From Micromussa lordhowensis (taxonomy: Eukaryota > Cnidaria > Anthozoa > Scleractinia > Lobophylliidae), in contig OZ026603.1 in the NCBI GenBank assembly GCA_964020085.1, forward strand, positions 7,866,546 to 7,930,545: a DNA stretch of 64,000 nucleotides, written 5' to 3'. The position numbers and the translations under genes were made by a program. Below, piece after piece: positions 58,592 through 64,000 of this stretch. Position 1 is the stretch's first letter. Each line of letters starts with the position of its first letter. Under the pieces are notes generated by a model that had not been told where the DNA came from, did not search any database, and worked only from the letters and a program-made list of their open reading frames with translations.

Positions 58592-59539
58592 ATGTATCAA
58601 AACGATCAGCCATCGTGTTCATACCACGTAGATATTCCTAATTCGGACGGTGGTGACTACTGCACTTTAAGACAAGATCAGGATACAAAGACGACAGGGG
58701 TGAAATCCGATAAACCAGCTACTCGAATAATACAACAAGGTGCTCTGGCCAGCAACCATAAACAGGAAAACAACAATATCAACATGTCGCCGAGGCAGAA
58801 AGTTGCACGCTCCAAATCAACGCCCGAAAGCTTCGTCCGCGGCGCTGAAGACGGGCCGTCCAAGCAAGCGAACGGTTGCCAGCCAGGTAACAGTTCGACT
58901 GTCATCGCTCCAGGAAGGAGAAGTACCGGGTGTGTTAGGGCTGGAGGCAGGCGAAGTCTGGGCAGTCTATCTAACAAGGAACCGCCAGCGCCCCTTTGTT
59001 ATTTTGCATACTTAGGCAGGCTTACCCCAACGGCAAAAGGTTCCCAGAGGGGACCCAGGAGGAACAGGCTTCCTTCCGCTCATGATATTTTGGCGGATCG
59101 GCCTGTTATCCTGACCAGCACCTCGATCGTGTCTCCGTATGCAACCAACGTTATTTGCCAAGAATTCGAAGCGTTTGACGAACGGGAAAGACGGGGGGAC
59201 TTCATGGACCTGTTGGACTGTTGCACGTGTATGTGTTGCGTCAAGGGACTGTTCTACCACTGTACCAAGGATACCAAGGATGAGGGGACAATGGAAGAGA
59301 ACCCGTGCTCGTGTGAGGGGCCAGTGAGCGAGTGTCTTGCCCGGTGGGGTGTGATGGGGCTTATGTCTGTGTTTATGCCTTGCCTGTTATGTTATCTTCC
59401 GTTCGAGGCTTACTTCAAGTGCGACGACTGCGTGAGAAAGATGAAACACAGAAATCAACACGTGCCAAGCATAAGGTATTCACCACGTGACGAGCCATCA
59501 TCAATCTCCATGGATTCCAGACGTGATCTAGCGGTATAG
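58592..59539 (+). CDS. Sprouty-type protein 1 (short Sprouty domain, 315 aa)
   Basis: An open frame from ATG 58,592, preceded by a likely splice acceptor at 58,563, so the whole coding region is one exon. Residues about 207-285 match the second half of the Sprouty domain: CCTCMCCVKGLFYHC, NPCSC, RWGVMGLMSVFMPCLLCYLP, then a Cys pair. The first half of the canonical domain (the CxxCxxCxC block) is absent. The N-terminal two thirds look disordered and contain R73-S-K-S76-T-P78, which fits a mode I 14-3-3 site, and CYFAYLG at about 137-143. Sprouty proteins are palmitoylated, membrane-associated antagonists of receptor tyrosine kinase/ERK signalling. No NEYTEGP-like Cbl-binding Tyr motif was seen. 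It is a tandem paralogue of the gene at 63,072. Confidence 0.88.
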   Translation: MYQNDQPSCSYHVDIPNSDGGDYCTLRQDQDTKTTGVKSDKPATRIIQQGALASNHKQENNNINMSPRQKVARSKSTPESFVRGAEDGPSKQANGCQPGNSSTVIAPGRRSTGCVRAGGRRSLGSLSNKEPPAPLCYFAYLGRLTPTAKGSQRGPRRNRLPSAHDILADRPVILTSTSIVSPYATNVICQEFEAFDERERRGDFMDLLDCCTCMCCVKGLFYHCTKDTKDEGTMEENPCSCEGPVSECLARWGVMGLMSVFMPCLLCYLPFEAYFKCDDCVRKMKHRNQHVPSIRYSPRDEPSSISMDSRRDLAV

Positions 59540-59689
59540 AGGTTCAGGCTGCAGTTCACTTAATTAGGCCCTCTTAAGTCGATTTTTCATCGGAGTATTA
59601 TTATATTGTAGATTTTCTGATCAGGGTTAAATGCGTCGTTCGTTACAGATAACCGTGGTAGAACCCCGGCGAGATGAATCCCATTTAAA

Positions 59690-59990
59690 AAGAACAGGGG
59701 TGCTTTTCGTACCTTTTAAGGGTTGAAAAGCGGTTTTGATATCTCTTCGGGTGTTCTGCCTCCACAGGTCCAATATGGGAGCTCTTGCAGTATCTTTTAG
59801 ACCGTATTGAGCTTAAAGGAACATGACAGGAGGTAATGTGTGGTTTTAGAATTGTTACTTCTTAGGGATGAAAAACAATTTCAAGCCACGCACACAAAAC
59901 AGGATCTTGGTACCTCTTAGGGATTGTTTTTAAAATTTTCGACGAGAGCCCCGGGCCTTTTTATATCGGAGTTCCCCCCCCCCCCCCCGG
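59690..59990 (+). repeat. Interspersed repeat, family X copy 3
   Basis: Carries the family blocks (TTTTAAGGGTTGAAAAGCGG, ACCGTATTGAGC, AGGATCTTGGTACCTCTTAG, CTTTTTATATCGGAG) and ends in a C run at 59,977-59,988. Confidence 0.65.
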
Positions 59991-60038
59991 GATACCAGAC
60001 ATTTGGTTGCGATAAGTTCGCCTCGACTTACTAACGTG

Positions 60039-60245
60039 ATGAGTTTGAAATCCAGAAAACCCGAGGTGCATCAATTGGTGAAAAAGGCAATTGCAAAATT
60101 GTTTGATGTGGATAAATCTTTGGCTCGTTTTACGGCTAATGATCAACCCGAAATTAATATCGAGCGGATCGAGGCAGCCAAAGCGGAAAAAGTACAAGCC
60201 TGCAGTGAAATAACACTGTTATCTGCCCGGCGTTTTTACCAGTGA
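60039..60245 (+). other. Protein-like ORF fragment, unrecognised
   Basis: From ATG at 60,039 the frame reads MSLKSRKPEVHQLVKKAIAK and continues with charged, helix-prone sequence (NIERIEAAKAEKVQACSEI) to a stop at 60,245. It starts about 50 bp after a family X repeat. No family recognised and no splice context is clear. It could be a transposon-derived or chance ORF. Confidence 0.2.
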
Positions 60246-62473
60246 CAACACAAAAAAATCCGACGTTAAACTGGACAAATCAAATCGTAACACGCATTTA
60301 ACTCTTAATTGTCAGTCAAGAACGCACAGACGCGAGTGGTACAAATCCACGAATCACACGGATTGCGCGTGAACTTAACCGACTGACAATGAGATAACTT
60401 TTAACAAGTGCAAATTTGTAAATGACAACTGATATCGCGCTCAATGCTGAATGCAGAATATCTTGAAAGAGTTTTTGTGTATGTGTGCAGTTGGTGTAAG
60501 TGAAAAATCTATAATATTTGCATGCGCTTTTGTAAATAAGAATTCTTTATTAGTAGCAGTCCACGTACGGTATCCCGTTGACATGACTATCTAAGGATCA
60601 ACAAGAAAGTGACCGAGGTTTTTTTTATTCGGCCCAAAGAATCGGTGGTTTTAAATAGAGATGGTCGCGTGAATTAACAGGACGGTCGTCAGGCAAGCGT
60701 TCACCATAATATGAAACAATTTATGAATACGAACAAGAGCCGAATATGATTAAGCACATCATAAGCGTTAACTTCAGTACAAAATAAATAGAACATAGTA
60801 AATAACATGCAGATATAAGTAGTTTCATACCGTTTAATATCGACGCCTTTAACATTTACTTGTCAGCTGAGTAATCAAATAAAAATAAAGTTTTAGACAC
60901 GATCTGTTGTTTACAAGATCTTCGCCCCATTTCATCGCAGCAAAACGATCAGGGTTTCAAAAGCAGGTTAAAGCTAACCCAGGATTAAAAGTTAATCAAA
61001 GTATTAATTTTTCTTGTAAAAAGATGTTTTTCACTTCTTATCTTTTGTGTAGTTTGACATTGCCCAAGCTCAAAACTGAAGGACAAACAATATAAACAGA
61101 AACCTCACCGAAAAAAATACAAAACTGAAATCAAAATTCTCGTTAATCCTGGGTTAGCTTTATCGGGTTTTGAACAACCCGGCCCAGTATTTAAGTTAAT
61201 CGAATTGACTAAAGGGCCGCGGTAAAGATCTTAAAAGAAATTAGGATCGAGAAGGCAGAATAAATGACCAGACACTTCAACAGTAATAGATCGAAGTTCA
61301 CGAAGGCGATATAATTATAATCTTGTTGTACATTCTCTCCAAATACGATAAATATTAAGGTTTGGGCCTGTTTTTGAATCGAGTTCAATTAAAGTTATTA
61401 CTAGACCTGGGATACAGTGGGCCTTGAGTTTTCTATTTGAAAAAGACTCAGTTCGTCGGCAAGTCTGGCTTAGAAATACAAACTGAAATATTTATCACCC
61501 CTTCCTCCCATCGCCATCTAGCCCCTCCCCCTCCCCCTTAGGAAGCAAATATTTTTCAGTCTCGTGGCAGCTCTCAGATATTTTCATTACTTGTTTCTGT
61601 CCCGTTCCCCTTTCTTTCCTCTTACTTCTTATCGCTTCCACTTTCAAATAGTGGGAACATTTTTATAATTTATTCAAAAAAGCAGACAGTTTTCAATATT
61701 TTACTCGGGGTCACAACATGTCGCAGGGCCAGTATACACTCTATCTTATATAAAACGTAATATATCCAGTCGTAATATTTGGCTTCGTGCAACACTGGAA
61801 CTTTCACTTTCTCTTTGCTCGTTCTAATTGCACGTTCAGTTACTTAATTCTCAAATTGTTCTGGCAAGCGAAACATTTTTTTCAAAAAAATTACGATGTT
61901 TTGTAAAGGAAATATCTGAAGCGGAATGGCTTATAACTAACGTCATGTATCCACAAATTAAAATGATGTGAAAGGTATTAATCATTAAATTAGAGTAAAA
62001 TTACATGTGTGTTTAAAATATCTTTCAAAACGTCTAAGTAATACTTTGATAATAGCATTGTATTGGCTTTCTTTCGCCTCTGAGCTTGAAAAAGCGTAGC
62101 CGAGCAGAAAAATAAAAAACTAATTTACAAAAGGCAATGTCTTGTTAAAATATAATCAGCAAAGCATATATATCGCGTATTTCTCTCGGCGGAAAACAAG
62201 AATAAAAATTGCGCACTTTATTAGAATTTACCATGACGCAAGTGCAGCCATGACTGTCGTAAGTACGTCAATGCAAAGTGGGTTAAAATAAACAATGTTA
62301 TAGTCGAAATAGACAATCCACAAGTTATTTGAAACACTTTCGCTTTAGCTTTGTAAATCGCCAACTAGCATTTGTTTTTGTTTTCTTGAATTTCCAGCAG
62401 AAACATCTTAGCATTTAATTATCCCGAGCAGTCGTTCACTAACTGGGCAAAGAGTTTGTTGGAAAGATACTTG
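60246..62473. other. Intergenic DNA, with a MITE and a probable leader exon at its right end
   Basis: A MITE lies at about 60,958-61,185: AAAGCAGGTTAAAGCTAACC near the left end and GGGTTAGCTTTATCGGGTTT near the right end are inverted. The stretch ends at a donor-like TACTTG|GTAAGT (62,473/62,474), which could close the 5' leader exon of the second Sprouty-type gene. Otherwise nothing recognised. Confidence 0.45.
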
Positions 62474-63071
62474 GTAAGTTTTTTGTCATTTCTTGATAAG
62501 TTTTGAACAATATTGTTGAGGCGGCCCTTCTAGTGTTTGGTATATGAGCGTTTTGTACAGTTACTAAAATTAACGACGATGGTTATTGAGCCAACTGTGG
62601 AATTTCGTCACGAAGTTTTACATTATGCAGTGCACATGTGAATGTTAAAACAACGCAGTGAGTATTCAAAATAATGCGGGGAAAACTGGGGTCACCGAGC
62701 TTTTTGATAGAGTAGTAAACCTCACAGACTAAAATGTAGGGTGTTGTGACAGGGTATACGGTTGTTAAGGTGGATTGCAATGTCATGCAGATATTCACAA
62801 CTTGTTTGAGATTGACTGGGGACTCGTTTGAGCTAATTTAGAGCTTATCGTTATTTTAACATCAGTTAATATGGTGTGGTAGTGTGAATTAACAAAGAGA
62901 AATGGGTTATTGTTTCCCCAGCCACCAGCCGCTGTAATACTCACTCTAGCCTCTTCAGATGGTCAGGGTCCCTAAAATTCGCCTCGGCCGTTCCATCTTC
63001 TTTTGTTTTGACGACCAGGCTTTATAGTCTCGTGATATTTTCATATTTATCAGGAGCGAGCCACAGATATA

Positions 63072-63755
63072 ATGCATACGGCTGTCAGGAGATCATCTTC
63101 ATTAAATTCGACTGGGGTGAAAAACGAGCAACCCAAGAACAACAGGAAAAAGGAATCGCTTCGAAGATGCAAATCTACCCCCGATAAGAAGCCGGCGAGA
63201 CAGAGCCGAGAAACGAACTCAGATGTGTTGAAGTGCTGTTGGGACAAAGAAAGAGGCCACGTTACAGACTTGATAGCAGGACAACAACCGAACACAAACC
63301 AGCCCCAGCTCTCCTACTTTGCCTATCTGGGGAACAGCTATCCAAGCAAGAGGCGATATAACGCCGTGTCAAGCGATGCAGAGGCCATTATTAGCCTGGG
63401 CAGTGATATCTGTGCTCAAAACAGGTGTCCGTCGTCTATGACAAATTCAGACGAGTGGGTAGTTCATGGAAATGATGTCAACAAAAGCGCTCCGATAAAA
63501 CTTGACACAACGCGACTTTTAGAGTGTTGTTCTTGCATGTGCTGTGTGAAAGCTATATTTTATCATTGTACAAAAAACGAAGACTTCCAGAGAAACTGGG
63601 CCGACCAGCCTTGCTCGTGCGAGACTGGGAGCGATTGTGGTACTCGATGGGGCATTCTGGGAATGTTCTCTCTATTTTTGCCATGTCTGGTGTGTTATCC
63701 TATCATAAAAGTATGCTGTAAGTTTCCTTTTAACTTGACTAAAGGAAAGTCATAG
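63072..63755 (+). CDS. Sprouty-type protein 2 (short Sprouty domain, 227 aa)
   Basis: An open frame from ATG 63,072. An acceptor (TATTTATCAG) ends at 63,053, and a donor at 62,473 suggests one 5' leader intron. The C-terminal part has the same half Sprouty domain: CCSCMCCVKAIFYHC, QPCSC, RWGILGMFSLFLPCLVCYP. It stops soon after the last Cys-rich turn, so it is shorter than its neighbour. Shared with paralogue 1 are R32-C-K-S35-T-P37 (14-3-3 mode I-like) and SYFAYLG at about 82-88. Same strand and 3.5 kb downstream of paralogue 1, so a tandem duplication. Predicted role: membrane-associated modulation of tyrosine-kinase signalling, by family. Confidence 0.87.
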   Translation: MHTAVRRSSSLNSTGVKNEQPKNNRKKESLRRCKSTPDKKPARQSRETNSDVLKCCWDKERGHVTDLIAGQQPNTNQPQLSYFAYLGNSYPSKRRYNAVSSDAEAIISLGSDICAQNRCPSSMTNSDEWVVHGNDVNKSAPIKLDTTRLLECCSCMCCVKAIFYHCTKNEDFQRNWADQPCSCETGSDCGTRWGILGMFSLFLPCLVCYPIIKVCCKFPFNLTKGKS

Positions 63756-64000
63756 ACTAATTGAGGTTTTCTGTTTCTTTTGAAAAATAACCTAGCAAGC
63801 TAACGATCACAAATTTTACATGATTTAAACATTAATGCATTATGTACAGTGTTTCGTTTCATTTATCTTTTGTAAAAAAGAACGTTTTGTTTCTTTGGAT
63901 TTTGATAAAAGGCGATTATTTTGCACATCCATAAGTTGTTACGCAGACGTCGTTTGAGCATTTATGAAAATCTGGAAAAAATGAGATGACAGAATATGCA
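63756..64000. other. 3' flank of the second Sprouty-type gene
   Basis: AT-rich sequence, presumably the 3' UTR. No canonical AATAAA was seen before the end of the window. Confidence 0.4.

Noticed and set aside
1..64000. tRNA or rRNA genes
   Set aside because: No stretch with tRNA box A/box B arrangement or rRNA similarity was recognised by eye; a covariance-model scan would settle it.

Overview
This window is nuclear DNA of an invertebrate animal. Genes are split by GT..AG introns, intergenic DNA is AT-rich, and palindromic MITEs, LINE remnants and fold-back repeats are abundant. The gene set (an ABCC4-type transporter, RFC3, an ARM-TIR-SAM protein, two short Sprouty-type proteins, a Cys-rich surface protein) and the style of the repeats suggest a cnidarian, probably an anthozoan such as a coral or sea anemone. 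The species assignment is inference; the protein families are seen directly.

Layout. 1-13,000 has no convincing host coding gene. It holds a CR1/L2-type LINE (3,318-6,720) split by a 1.6 kb inverted-repeat element, a decayed PIF/Harbinger-like element (6.7-7.5 kb), and two copies of a duplicated segment (2.15-3.32 kb and 11.16-12.02 kb), each with a potential 5' leader exon donor. 13,079-20,415 (+) is a six-exon ABCC4/MRP4-type gene (1,289 aa). 20.5-23.9 kb is a nest of elements: a LINE hit by a palindromic element (itself hit by a 228 bp MITE) and by a Mutator-like element with a 9 bp target duplication, then a Penelope-like remnant. 24,140-27,151 is a 3.0 kb fold-back element built from 18 bp tandem repeats, sitting about 155 bp upstream of the RFC3 start codon. 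27,307-37,952 (+) is a complete nine-exon RFC3 gene (355 aa); its first intron carries a large palindrome interrupted by a hAT-like element.

38,170-38,526 (-) is a 118 aa unrecognised ORF. 38,934-40,967 (-) is an intronless 677 aa protein with Met-Gly-Cys N-terminus, ARM-type repeats, a TIR domain with an NADase-type Glu motif, and a SAM-like C-terminus. 43,736-45,912 (+) is a two-exon Cys-rich protein with signal peptide and GPI-like tail. 47.4-47.6 kb (-) is a second copy of the RFC3 promoter plus exon 1, and 49.26-49.94 kb (+) is a broken copy of the last ABCC4 exon, so the facing ends of two neighbouring genes were copied and rearranged about 25 kb away. 50-57 kb is gene-poor but contains an apparently perfect palindrome with 297 bp arms. 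58,592-59,539 and 63,072-63,755 (+) are tandem paralogues with a shortened Sprouty domain.

The genes do not form a pathway. RFC3 is a clamp-loader subunit for DNA replication, the ABCC4-type protein an efflux pump, the Sprouty-type proteins candidate modulators of receptor tyrosine kinase signalling, and the TIR protein a candidate innate-immune or NAD-consuming factor. The main interest of the locus is its structural history: duplicated gene ends, an empty paralogous site that dates the fold-back insertion, nested transposons, and long hairpins.
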